Assembly: GCF_008639165.1 (NCBI RefSeq)
Contig: NZ_CP029197.1
Location: forward strand, 7,692,001-7,756,000
DNA length: 64,000 nt
Origin: Streptomyces venezuelae ATCC 10712
Lineage (GTDB): Bacteria; Actinomycetota; Actinomycetes; Streptomycetales; Streptomycetaceae
Direction: 5' to 3'
Shown here: positions 17,060 to 25,053 of the stretch, piece after piece
Layout of the letters: every line of letters starts with the position of its first letter
Numbering within the stretch: position 1 is the first letter of the stretch
Position numbers and translations under genes: made by a program
Notes under the pieces: generated by a model
Databases searched by the model: none
What the model was told of the DNA's origin: nothing
The model's input: only the letters and a program-made list of their open reading frames with translations

Positions 17060-18201
17060 GCGTGTCGTCCCTCGCCCTCGTCTGCGGCCGCTGCGGGCCG
17101 GGTGACCGGCAGCAGCCAGCCGTGCGTGTCAGGTGTACGTGCGTGCTGGACGTCCAGGAGGGCGGCGCGGAGCCGTGCGGTCACCGGGCCCTCCTTGCCG
17201 TCTCCGACGAACAGATCGCCGTCCCCGGTTCCGAGACGGCCCACGGCGACGACGGCGCCGGCCGTGCCGCTCGCGAAGATCTCGGCCAGCGCGCCGGTGC
17301 GGAGCCCCTCGCGGACGGCGTCGATCGCCGTCGGCTCCTCCGCGGCGCGCAGGCCGAGCCCGCCGGCCAGGGTGAGCAGGGAGTCGCGGGTGATGCCCCG
17401 GACGATCGAGCCGTCGCACGGCGGGGTCGTCAGCCGGGGTCCGTCCTCGTCGTGCCAGACGAAGAACACGTTCATGGTGCTGAGTTCCTCGACCCAGCGG
17501 CGCTCCAGACCGTCGAGCCACAGGGCCTCGTCGTACCCGGCGGCCTGCGCCTGGGTGCGGGTCAGCAGGCTCGCCGCGTAGTTCCCCGCGCACTTCGACT
17601 CGCCGGTCCCGCCCCGTACCGCGCGCACCGTCTCCGTCGCGGCGGTGACCGCGAGGGGCCGGAAGTCGCTGCCGAAGCAGGGGTCCGCGGGGTACGCCAG
17701 GAACACGCACCGGTAGCGGCGGGAGGGCCGCAGGCCCATCTCCGCCTCGGTGGCGAGCAGCAGCGGCCGGATGTACAGGCTCTGCCCGTACCCGCCGGGC
17801 ACCCAGTGCTCGTCGGCGGCCACCAGTTCGGCGCAGGCGCGGATGAACAGCTCGACCGGCATCTCGGCCATCGCCAGGCGCGCCGCCGAGAGCGCGAGGC
17901 GGCGCCCGTGGTCGGCGGCCCGGAACAGGGACACCGATCCGTCCGCGCCCCGGAAAGCCTTCATGCCCTCGAAGACGGCCTGCCCGTAGTGGAGTCCGAG
18001 CGTGGCGGGATCCATCGCGAGCGTGCCGTACGGCTCGATCCGCGGCTCGGACCAGCCCGTCCCGTCCTCCCACTCCACGACGGCGACGCGGCCGGTGGAA
18101 TGGCGGCAGAAGCCGGGGTCACGGAGGATCCGGTCGAGGTCGGCGGGCGCGGGTGTGGCGGGCGGTGCGGTCGCGGGTATCGGCGGGAGTGTCTCAGACA
18201 T
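17056..18201 (-). CDS. class IV aminotransferase (branched-chain type), intact
   Basis: This 381-aa PLP enzyme has an intact active site: the Lys in GTGESKCAGNYAAS with the Tyr five residues on, the Glu in VEELSTMN, and FEGMKAFR and YIRPLLLA. It carries about 20 extra Pro/Ala residues at the N-terminus. It belongs with bacterial branched-chain aminotransferases, but its place in a biosynthetic operon next to a PDT-like protein suggests that it aminates a pathway-specific 2-keto acid. It overlaps the gene before by 8 bp and the PDT-like gene by 4 bp. The degenerate paralogue in the same operon might pair with it. Confidence 0.87.
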   Translation of the reverse strand: MSETLPPIPATAPPATPAPADLDRILRDPGFCRHSTGRVAVVEWEDGTGWSEPRIEPYGTLAMDPATLGLHYGQAVFEGMKAFRGADGSVSLFRAADHGRRLALSAARLAMAEMPVELFIRACAELVAADEHWVPGGYGQSLYIRPLLLATEAEMGLRPSRRYRCVFLAYPADPCFGSDFRPLAVTAATETVRAVRGGTGESKCAGNYAASLLTRTQAQAAGYDEALWLDGLERRWVEELSTMNVFFVWHDEDGPRLTTPPCDGSIVRGITRDSLLTLAGGLGLRAAEEPTAIDAVREGLRTGALAEIFASGTAGAVVAVGRLGTGDGDLFVGDGKEGPVTARLRAALLDVQHARTPDTHGWLLPVTRPAAAADEGEGRHA

Positions 18202-19408
18202 GGACCTCGGAACCCCACAGACCGATCGGTGCCAGCGGACCGCCGTACCGGTCGGGCTTGCTCTCCGGACGCTTCAGGAGCGTCTCGTAGAGGAAGTCCA
18301 CGGCCCGGGTCCGGTAGGCCTCGTCGTCCTCGATCGTCTCGATCTCCTCGATCTGGCGCACGAGTTCGCGCACGCACTCCACGATCTCCGCCTTGGATCC
18401 CAGGGCGCGCCGGCCGTTGCCGTCGTCCGTGAACAGCCCGTGCCCGGCCAGCCAGGTGCCGAGCGCGAAGCCCGTACCGGAGTCGAAGTTGCGCAGCGGC
18501 TCGGGCTGGGCCGGATAGCGGAAGAGGCGTTCGAGCAGGATGTACTCGAAGACGACAGGACCGTACGGCACGTCCTCCTCGAAACAGGCGATCGCCGACT
18601 TCATGTCGACCTTGAGCTCCTCGAGGAGCCCGGGCCGCCACTTCGTCTTGAGCGCGAGGTTCTGGTCGAGCGGGCGGGGCCCGGTGTGGTGGAAGTAGTC
18701 GTGCATGTAGCCCCAGACGCAGCGGGCCTGGTACACGTCCTCGGGGTCGATCCCGGGGGAGACGAGACCGGGGTCACCGGCGAACGGGGACCCGGGGCCG
18801 CACAGCCGCTCCGTGATCGCCAGCGTCTGGGCGTAGATGTCGACGTGCCGGTCGAAGAAGAACCAGGCGAAGTTCTGGTGCGTGCACCGCGTCGCGGCCG
18901 GGATGTTCTCCGGGAAGAACACCACACAGTTGCCCTCCCGCAGCCCGCGCGAGGCGGACAGCAGCCGGGTCGACTGGAAGACGGCCTTCGGGTGCGGATA
19001 GACGTCCTGGAGGTACGGCGTGCAGTCGGGGTCCTGCCGGACCACCGAGAACGCCTCGATGTGGACCTCGTGACGGTCGCTGTTGGGGAGGATCACCGGC
19101 CCGATGTACGCGGCGGCCTCACCGTCCGCCGGAGCGGGCACCGCGTCCCGGGTGGCGTCGAAGTCGGGCACGCCCTCGCACCCGTTCTCCGCCCAGGTCG
19201 CCAAGTCGGCCAGGGTCGCGGCTATCTGACGCTCCGGCAGAAGGCCGGAGAGCGCTTCCACGGCCTGCCGCACCTCGTCCAGGGCGGCGATCTGATCTCC
19301 GTCCCGCTCACCGCTCCGCACCTCGCGGAACCGGTCCACGGCGGGGACGACTCGACGTTCGAACTCAAGAAGCCTGGCAACGGTACGCGGACCCACTACA
19401 CCCCCCAC
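18194..19408 (-). CDS. unrecognised 404-aa protein, possible metalloprotein
   Basis: This is the first gene of the operon. I cannot place it with certainty; it may belong to the actinobacterial DUF6421 group. It has no signal peptide or membrane segment. A His/aromatic-rich centre stands out: CTHQNFAWFFFDRHVD about 193-208, then GYMHDYFHHTG about 248-258, then FEYILLERLFRYP about 300-312. The spaced His, Asp and Glu residues could bind a metal, so an oxygenase or other redox enzyme is possible, but this is inference. The GTG at 19408 has AGGA eight bases upstream; GTG at 19396 is an alternative start. A plausible promoter lies about 75 bp upstream. Confidence 0.72.
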   Translation of the reverse strand: MGGVVGPRTVARLLEFERRVVPAVDRFREVRSGERDGDQIAALDEVRQAVEALSGLLPERQIAATLADLATWAENGCEGVPDFDATRDAVPAPADGEAAAYIGPVILPNSDRHEVHIEAFSVVRQDPDCTPYLQDVYPHPKAVFQSTRLLSASRGLREGNCVVFFPENIPAATRCTHQNFAWFFFDRHVDIYAQTLAITERLCGPGSPFAGDPGLVSPGIDPEDVYQARCVWGYMHDYFHHTGPRPLDQNLALKTKWRPGLLEELKVDMKSAIACFEEDVPYGPVVFEYILLERLFRYPAQPEPLRNFDSGTGFALGTWLAGHGLFTDDGNGRRALGSKAEIVECVRELVRQIEEIETIEDDEAYRTRAVDFLYETLLKRPESKPDRYGGPLAPIGLWGSEVHV

Positions 19409-19482
19409 AGCAAAGGTCCTACACGCGGGGCCGCGGGGCCCCGTTCCTCACACCCATGTCACTGCACTGCCGGTCGCTTGGG

Positions 19483-19512
19483 ACGCTAACACTCCAACTC
19501 GGATCGAAACAA
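19483..19512 (-). promoter_or_regulatory. candidate promoter of the 13-gene operon
   Basis: Read on the minus strand, TTGTTT (19512-19507) and TAGCGT (19488-19483) are spaced 18 bp, a reasonable match to the housekeeping sigma pattern. It would give a leader of roughly 70 nt before the 404-aa protein. The rest of the 19409-19642 gap shows nothing else that I can name. Confidence 0.4.
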
Positions 19513-19642
19513 TGGATGTTCGAAGATCGGGACGCCAACTGCTCCACCTGCGAAGACGCGCCCGGGGCGCACCGGCGCGCGCCGTGTGTTTCGCCCGTGT
19601 TTCGGTTGTCACCTTCACGCCGTGGCGAAGGGTCGCCAACGG

Positions 19643-19680
19643 GGAACCGCCCCGTACGCGAGGGCGTATGGGGCGGTTCC
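19643..19680 (-). terminator. hairpin terminator after cbtA
   Basis: Inverted repeat with 17-nt arms (19643-19659 and 19664-19680) and a single mismatch (a G:U pair in RNA) just downstream of the cbtA stop. It separates the cobalt transporter genes from the promoter of the next operon. Confidence 0.8.
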
Positions 19681-19697
19681 ACCGGGCAGTCGGACGA

Positions 19698-20513
19698 TCA
19701 GCCGGCGAGCGGTGCCCCCAGCGGGGCGGACGCGTCGGCGGCGGCCGTCCGGGAGGTCAGCGCCCGCGGGGCCAGGGCGCCGAAGACGATGCCGAACACC
19801 GCCCACAGCACGGCCTGGACGGCCAGCGACGCCAGTCTGAACTCCCAGAGCAGCGCGGCGGGGAAACCCGCCTTGACCGCGTCGTCGTTGGCCGGGAGGA
19901 CGGCGAAGGCGATCGCCGTCACCACGACGAAACCGCCCGCCGCGGCGAGCGTCGCGTTCCAGTTGCCCAGCCGCGGGGCCAGCCGGCGCCCGGCGACGAC
20001 CGCCGCGAGGCCGAGCAGCACGCTGAGCAGGATCATCAGGAAGAACAGCGTGGTGCGCTTCCCGATCGTGTCCGGGTTGCCGACGGCCGGCGGAGTCGCC
20101 GGATACTTGAGGAACGGCACCAGATAGACGGTGGTGAACGCGGCCGCCGCGGTGAGCGCCGCCGTCGCCCGGGGGCTGAACCGACCGACGCGGCCGAGCG
20201 CGAAGGAGAACGCCAGCGCGGCGATGCCGCCGAGCGCCACCCCGTACACGAGGACACCGGTGGCCAGGCCGAAGGTGGACTGGATGGGGCGGCTGACCGC
20301 CTCCTCGTCTTCCCCGGCGGCCTCCGGGGCCGCGGCGGCCCCGCCACCGTGCCCGGCGTGCGCCTCCCGGGCGGCCTGCGCCTCCTCCACCGCGATGGCT
20401 CCGTCCACGGGCGGCTCACCCACCACGTAGGCGACGGCGAAGGCCAGGAGACCGGCGATCAGGCCCGCGAGCATGCCGCGGACGAGCAGGGATCTGACAG
20501 TCGAGGCGTGCAT
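19698..20513 (-). CDS. cbtA: cobalt transporter subunit CbtA
   Basis: The 271-aa membrane protein has about six hydrophobic segments and a His/Glu-rich loop (HAGHGGG followed by acidic residues) after the first helix, as in CbtA. CbtA works with CbtB in cobalt uptake for vitamin B12 synthesis. ATG at 20513 fits; a longer reading would overlap cbtB. The stop of cbtB lies 14 bp upstream, and both genes sit behind a cobalamin riboswitch. A strong hairpin follows. Confidence 0.88.
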   Translation of the reverse strand: MHASTVRSLLVRGMLAGLIAGLLAFAVAYVVGEPPVDGAIAVEEAQAAREAHAGHGGGAAAAPEAAGEDEEAVSRPIQSTFGLATGVLVYGVALGGIAALAFSFALGRVGRFSPRATAALTAAAAFTTVYLVPFLKYPATPPAVGNPDTIGKRTTLFFLMILLSVLLGLAAVVAGRRLAPRLGNWNATLAAAGGFVVVTAIAFAVLPANDDAVKAGFPAALLWEFRLASLAVQAVLWAVFGIVFGALAPRALTSRTAAADASAPLGAPLAG

Positions 20514-20527
20514 GTGCGTCAGGCCTC

Positions 20528-20755
20528 TCAGTGGCAGGGGAAGCCGAGCAGATGACGTCCGTCGTGCACCCATTCATGCACGTCGGAACCCGCGATCAGA
20601 GAGGTGGCGCCCTGCTCGGCGCCCACGAAGTAGAGCGCGATCAGCGCGAGAAGGCCGACGAAGAAGGCCCAGGGAAGGACGGCCCGGACGGGCAGGGGAG
20701 CCGGTACGGCCGTGGAAGGGGCGGAAACGGCAGCGGAGACGACAGCCTCGGCCAT
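20528..20755 (-). CDS. cbtB: cobalt transporter subunit CbtB
   Basis: This 75-aa protein has one transmembrane helix (about residues 22-45) and the characteristic His-rich C-terminus HEWVHDGRHLLGFPCH, thought to bind cobalt. ATG at 20755 is preceded by GCAGGAGG. It is the first gene after the cobalamin riboswitch and is co-transcribed with cbtA. Confidence 0.92.
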   Translation of the reverse strand: MAEAVVSAAVSAPSTAVPAPLPVRAVLPWAFFVGLLALIALYFVGAEQGATSLIAGSDVHEWVHDGRHLLGFPCH

Positions 20756-20799
20756 GATGAAACCTCCTGCGGGAACACGCGTCCCGAACGGTGGTGCAG

Positions 20800-20935
20800 G
20801 ACGACGGTCCACGGGTCTGACTCACCGTGACACCGCCCCCGGAAGGGGAGGAGCCCCGGCACACAGTGGCGCGACCGTGCCGGATTTGCACCGGACTTCC
20901 GTCTCGCCGTCGTCACGCTCTTCAGATGTCGCCCG
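20800..20935 (-). promoter_or_regulatory. cobalamin (adenosylcobalamin) riboswitch
   Basis: The minus-strand leader of cbtB carries the B12-element core. GGAAGTCCGGTGCAAATCC (20900-20882) leads into CGGCACGGTCGCGCCACTG (20883-20865), with the conserved GCCACTG box, and a 3' segment GTGAGTCAGACCC (20825-20813) follows. A short GGGA...TCCC hairpin lies between the riboswitch and the cbtB ribosome binding site and could be the expression platform. The boundaries are approximate. High B12 would repress the transporter. Confidence 0.9.
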
Positions 20936-21063
20936 ACCGTACCGCGCACCGCCGGGGCCGCCAAGGGCGTGAGGCCCGAATCACCTCCGCGCGCCCCCGG
21001 CCGGAACCCGGCCCGGCGATACCCTGGGCGCCGCCGTCCCGGCGCCCACCGAGAAGGAGGCCG

Positions 21064-21648
21064 ATGACCGTCCGGCTGACGCTGATCTCCCCCGCGACGA
21101 ACGGAGCCCTGCGCGAGGTCGCCTTCGACGACGACAGCCCGCTCGACACCGCGGGGATCGCCCGCGCGCGGGCCGCGGCGCCCGCCCTCACGGCGGCCCT
21201 CGGCCCGGCCACGCGCGCGTACTCCTCCCCGTCCGTCCGCTGCCGGCACACCGCCGAAACCCTCGGGCTGCGCGCGGAACCGGCGGCCGCTCTCGCCGGC
21301 TGCGCCATGGGGCGGTGGACGGGACGCGCCCTCGCGGCCGTCGCGGCCGAGGAGGAGGCGGCGCTCGGCAGCTGGCTCTCCGATCCGGCGGCCGTCCCGC
21401 ACGGCGGGGAGTCCCTGCACGAGTTGCGGATCCGGGTCGGGGCCTGGCTCGACGGCCTGCGGCCGGACTCCGGACGGGTCACGGCCGTCGCCGAACCGGA
21501 CGTGATCCGCGCCGCGCTCGTCCACGCCCTCGCGGCCCCCGACGAGGCGGCCCTGCGGATGGACGTACGGCCGCTGACCGCCGTACAGCTGAGCGGGCGC
21601 GCCCGACGCTGGAATCTCCGCGTGGGCGGCCCGCTCGGCATCGAGTAG
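21064..21648 (+). CDS. histidine-phosphatase-fold protein without catalytic histidines
   Basis: This 194-aa protein follows the phosphoglycerate-mutase/CobC fold: SSPSVRCRHTAETLG matches the family's SSPxxRxxQTAE segment, and GESLHELRIRVGAWLD matches its later helix. The N-terminal RHG motif that carries the phospho-accepting His is replaced by SPA (LTLISPATNG). The second His motif (SHG) is replaced by AEP before VIRAAL. It should therefore lack phosphatase activity. It is divergent from the cbtB-cbtA operon, so a B12-linked binding or regulatory role is possible. Its ATG follows GAGAAGGAGG at an ideal distance. Confidence 0.75.
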   Translation: MTVRLTLISPATNGALREVAFDDDSPLDTAGIARARAAAPALTAALGPATRAYSSPSVRCRHTAETLGLRAEPAAALAGCAMGRWTGRALAAVAAEEEAALGSWLSDPAAVPHGGESLHELRIRVGAWLDGLRPDSGRVTAVAEPDVIRAALVHALAAPDEAALRMDVRPLTAVQLSGRARRWNLRVGGPLGIE

Positions 21649-21658
21649 GACGCGGTCG

Positions 21659-22759
21659 TCAGGCGGGGCGCCGGCCCCACTCGCGGAGCAGCAGGTAGCC
21701 GAGGTACGCGCCGCCGACGGCCATCGTGTAGAGACCGACCGGCAGGTTGTCGAAGAGCGGCAGCTGCTGGGCGGTGAGATCGGCGAGCACCAGGAGCAGC
21801 GCCCCCAGCAGGGTGGACATCACCAGGTGCGGGCCGCCGCCGCGGGTGACCCGCTTGGCGATCTGCGGCGCCGTCAGGGAGATGAAGGCGATCGGTCCGG
21901 CCACGCTGACGGCGCCGGCGGAGAGCACGATCGACAGCGCCACCGCGGCGGTCGCCGTCCGGCCCGGGCGGGCCCCGAGCCCGGTGGCGAGGTCGTCGCC
22001 CATCTCGCTGACGGAGAGCGGCCGTGCCAGGAGCGCGGCGAACGGCAGCGAGACGAGGAGCACGGTCCAGATGGTCGCGGCGTCGTCCCAGGAGCGGGCG
22101 GAGAGGCTGCCGTTGATGTAGGCGGTCAGCGCGCTCGCCTTGTCGCGCTCGACGGCGTACACCACGTACTGGGTGAGCGCCGTCGCCATCGCGGCCACGC
22201 CGATTCCGGCCACCACGAGCCGCCCGGGGCTGCGGAAGCCCGTACCGGTCGCGAAGAAGACGACGGCCATCGCGAGGACCGCGCCGAGCAGGGCGCCGAC
22301 GGCCACGGGCAGGACGTCGGGCAGGAACAGGGCGGCCGCCGCGGCGCCCGCCCCGGCGCCGGCCCCGAGCCCGATCACGTCGGGGCTGCCCAGCGGATTG
22401 CGGGTCACGGACTGGAACAGGGCCCCGGACAGGCCGAAGGCCGCGCCGGTCGCGACGGCCACGACGAGCCGCGGGCCGCGCAGCCTGTTGAGGACGAAGG
22501 CGTTCTTCCCGGTGGCGTCGCCCGCGAGGGCCGAGGGCAGATCGGCCGGGTCGATGCCGAGCCTGCCCATGGACAGGGTGGCCACGGCCGCCGCGCAGAG
22601 CAGCAGCAGGGTCACCACGCCGGCGATCACGGTCCTGCGGCGCACGGGGACGGCGACCCAGGGGCCGATCCGCAGCACGCCGCGGCCCGCGGGCCGCTCC
22701 ACCCGCCGCTTCGTCTCCACGGTGCTCTCCGGGATGTCGGTCCGGTCGGCGGTCTTCAT
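21659..22759 (-). CDS. ferric-siderophore ABC transporter permease (FecCD)
   Basis: The 366-aa permease has about nine or ten transmembrane helices and the FecCD-family motifs SGALFQSVTRNPLGSPDVIG and GDDLATGLGA, plus the EAA-like GPIAFISLTAPQIAKR loop. A 40-residue basic N-terminus precedes the first helix. It forms the membrane channel with the permease encoded just upstream (ATGA overlap) and receives siderophore from the lipoprotein two genes upstream. No ATPase is encoded here; the one at 52.8 kb or another may serve. It is co-regulated by the iron box at 24960. Confidence 0.9.
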   Translation of the reverse strand: MKTADRTDIPESTVETKRRVERPAGRGVLRIGPWVAVPVRRRTVIAGVVTLLLLCAAAVATLSMGRLGIDPADLPSALAGDATGKNAFVLNRLRGPRLVVAVATGAAFGLSGALFQSVTRNPLGSPDVIGLGAGAGAGAAAAALFLPDVLPVAVGALLGAVLAMAVVFFATGTGFRSPGRLVVAGIGVAAMATALTQYVVYAVERDKASALTAYINGSLSARSWDDAATIWTVLLVSLPFAALLARPLSVSEMGDDLATGLGARPGRTATAAVALSIVLSAGAVSVAGPIAFISLTAPQIAKRVTRGGGPHLVMSTLLGALLLVLADLTAQQLPLFDNLPVGLYTMAVGGAYLGYLLLREWGRRPA

Positions 22760-23793
22760 CCCGCTCCCCTCATACGGCGAACGGCGAACAGCAGGGCGGG
22801 GGCACCGACGAACGCGGTGACGACCCCGACCATGAGTTCCTGCGGGCGCAGCAGGACCCGGCCGATGACATCGGCGAAGAGCAGCAGCGCGGGCCCCGCG
22901 AGGGAGCTGAAGAGGATCTGGGCCCGGAAGTCGGCGCCGACGAGGGCCCGCACCACGTGCGGGACGGCGAGGCCGACGAAGGCGATGGGCCCGACGGCGG
23001 CCGTCGCGGCGGCGGCGAGGAGGGTCGCGGCGAGCAGGCCCGCGCCCTTCACCCGGTTCGGGCTGATGCCCAGGGACGCGGCCTTGTCGTCACCCATCGC
23101 CATGGCGTTGAGGCCCGGCGCGAGCAGTACGGCGAGCACGAGGCCGGCCGCGGCGAACGGCAGCACCGCCCAGAAGGCGTCGAAGCCGCGCCCGCCGAGC
23201 GCGCCCACCACCCAGTAGCGGTACGTGTCGAAGACCCGCGGCCTGGACAGGGCGACGGCCTGGATGAAGGCGGCGAGGACGGCGGAGAGCACCGCGCCGG
23301 CGAGCACCAGGCGGACCGGGCCACCGCCGCCGCCGGCCGTGCCGACGACATGGACGACGACGCCGGTCACGAGGGCGCCGGCGAGGGCCCACCAGATCGT
23401 CTCCCGCTGCCCCGAGGCGCCGAGGAACGCGGTGGCGGCGACGATGCTCGCGGACGCGCCGGCGTTGATGCCGAGCAGTCCCGGCTCGGCGAGCGGATTG
23501 CGGGTGACGCCCTGCATCAGGGTGCCGGCGACGGCGAGGCAGAGACCGGCGAGGACACCGAGCACGGTGCGCGGGTAGCGGCTCTCGACGAGGGTACGGA
23601 TGTAGGCGTCGCCGCCGTCACCGGTGAGGACCCGCAGCACATCGCCGGCGGACGTCGACCTGCTCCCGAACATCACGCTGGCGAGCAGCGCGAGGGCGAG
23701 CAGGACGAGGCACAGGACGGCGGCCATGACATGCCGGCCAAGGCCCCGCCGTCGTACGGCGGGGCCTTGGCCGGTCTTGGCGAGAGTGGTCAC
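22756..23793 (-). CDS. ferric-siderophore ABC transporter permease (FecCD)
   Basis: This 345-aa FecCD permease carries AGTLMQGVTRNPLAEPGLLG, GDDKAASLGI and the coupling loop VGPIAFVGLAVPHVVR. It is the partner of the following permease gene, which it overlaps by 4 bp. The GTG start at 23793 lies 16 bp after the binding-protein stop and has no clear ribosome binding site. A perfect 19-bp hairpin lies within codons 7-20; ATG at 23727, after the hairpin, is an alternative start. Confidence 0.88.
   Translation of the reverse strand: MTTLAKTGQGPAVRRRGLGRHVMAAVLCLVLLALALLASVMFGSRSTSAGDVLRVLTGDGGDAYIRTLVESRYPRTVLGVLAGLCLAVAGTLMQGVTRNPLAEPGLLGINAGASASIVAATAFLGASGQRETIWWALAGALVTGVVVHVVGTAGGGGGPVRLVLAGAVLSAVLAAFIQAVALSRPRVFDTYRYWVVGALGGRGFDAFWAVLPFAAAGLVLAVLLAPGLNAMAMGDDKAASLGISPNRVKGAGLLAATLLAAAATAAVGPIAFVGLAVPHVVRALVGADFRAQILFSSLAGPALLLFADVIGRVLLRPQELMVGVVTAFVGAPALLFAVRRMRGAG
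23734..23774 (-). other. strong hairpin between binding protein and permease
   Basis: A perfect 19-bp inverted repeat (23734-23752 and 23756-23774) with a 3-nt loop occurs 35-76 bp after the binding-protein stop, in or just before the permease coding region. It could attenuate transcription or protect the binding-protein mRNA, giving more lipoprotein than permease. Confidence 0.7.
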
Positions 23794-23809
23794 GCTTGAG
23801 GACCCGTGG

Positions 23810-24862
23810 TTACTTCCCGGCCTTGGCGACGGCCTTGTCGATCATCGGCAGGTAGCGCTCGATGCTGTACGGCACCGTCAGCGGGTTGATCATCGAGGAG
23901 GCGGTGACGAAGGGGGTGTCGTGGCTGTAGACGAGCGCGCCCTTCTTCACGGCGGGGATCGCCGCGTACAGCGGCTGGGCCTCGACGGTCTTGCGGGACT
24001 TCTCGTCCATGTAGAACGTGAAGGCGATGTCGCTCTTCGCCAGCTTGTTGGCGTTCTCCAGGCCGATCAGGGAGGAGTCGGTGCCCTCGGTCTCCGGGAA
24101 GGTGTTCACGATCGGGTCGACCTTGAGGCCCAGCTTGGCGACCATGGCCACGCGCTGCTCCTCGGGCTTGAAGATGCCGAGGGTGCCGGGGCCGGTGTTG
24201 TAGATGTACGAGAACGTGACGTTCTTGTAGTTGGGGCGGGAGGCGGCCGCGTCGGCGAGCTGCTTGTCGATCTTCGACTCCAGCTCCTTGGCCTTCTCCG
24301 GCTGGCCGAGGGCCTTGGAGATGATCTCGATCTGCTGGTCCCAGTTCGTGCTCCACGCCTTCTCGGGGTAGGCGACGGTGGGCGCGATGTCCTTCAGGAT
24401 GTCGTACTGCTTCTGCGTCAGACCGGACCACGGGGCGAGGATGACGTCGGGCTCGAGCTCGGTGATGGCCTCGATGTCGAGCTCCTCGCCGCCCTTGAAC
24501 TGCTTGGGCAGCGTGCCGCCGGACTTCTTCACGGCGTCGTGGATCCAGGGGAGGTAGCCGGTCTTGTCGCTGCCCCAGGGGTACTCCTCGATGCCGACCG
24601 GGACGTTGCCGAGGGCGATGGCGGTCTCCGCGGAGCCCTGACCGAGGGTCACCACGCGCTTCGGCTTCGACTTGATGACGGCTTCGCCGAGGGCGCTCTT
24701 GATGGTCACCGGGAAGGCGCCCGCCGCGGCCTTGTCCGCCGCGCCCGTCGCGTCGTCCTTCTTGTCGTCCGAGCCGCAACCGGTCACCAGCAGGCCGAGC
24801 GAGACCGTGGCGGCGCCCGCCACGAGAACGCGACGGCGAAGGGGGGTGAACACAGAAGGCAT
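23810..24862 (-). CDS. iron-siderophore ABC transporter substrate-binding lipoprotein
   Basis: This 350-aa binding protein has a lipoprotein signal peptide with twin arginines region RRRVLVAG and lipobox LVTGC, so it is anchored outside the membrane. The mature part has the FepB/FecB-type fold: RVVTLGQGSAETAIALG, a helical connector, and IPAVKKGALVY near the C-terminus. It captures ferric hydroxamate siderophores for the two permeases downstream. ATG at 24862 follows the iron box at 24960 by about 100 bp. A second binding protein of the same kind is encoded inside the NRPS operon. Confidence 0.92.
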   Translation of the reverse strand: MPSVFTPLRRRVLVAGAATVSLGLLVTGCGSDDKKDDATGAADKAAAGAFPVTIKSALGEAVIKSKPKRVVTLGQGSAETAIALGNVPVGIEEYPWGSDKTGYLPWIHDAVKKSGGTLPKQFKGGEELDIEAITELEPDVILAPWSGLTQKQYDILKDIAPTVAYPEKAWSTNWDQQIEIISKALGQPEKAKELESKIDKQLADAAASRPNYKNVTFSYIYNTGPGTLGIFKPEEQRVAMVAKLGLKVDPIVNTFPETEGTDSSLIGLENANKLAKSDIAFTFYMDEKSRKTVEAQPLYAAIPAVKKGALVYSHDTPFVTASSMINPLTVPYSIERYLPMIDKAVAKAGK

Positions 24863-24959
24863 GGTGGATCCTTGTCTCCGGGCAGGGGGAAGTACCGAGG
24901 CCCGCGACGGGCACCCCCGTGGACGGTCGTTCACGGGAGCGGGACCACCGCGCCTCTTG

Positions 24960-24978
24960 TTAGGTGAGCCTAACCTAT
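24960..24978 (-). promoter_or_regulatory. iron box (DmdR/IdeR operator)
   Basis: TTAGGTGAGCCTAACCTAT is a 19-bp DtxR-family operator; read on the minus strand it differs from TTAGGTTAGGCTAACCTAA at two positions. It lies upstream of the binding-protein/permease operon, which should be repressed when iron is plentiful. Confidence 0.88.
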
Positions 24979-25053
24979 TCCTGTCCGGGCTCGGGCGCCA
25001 GGGGGTCCTGCCGTGGTGTGATCCACACGGCATCGACGGGGCGGGGCCCCGGA

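Noticed and set aside
21659..24862. Idea that this uptake set is incomplete because its ATPase was lost
   Set aside because: Streptomyces siderophore uptake sets often share an ATPase, and one is encoded at 52797-53663, so no loss needs to be assumed.
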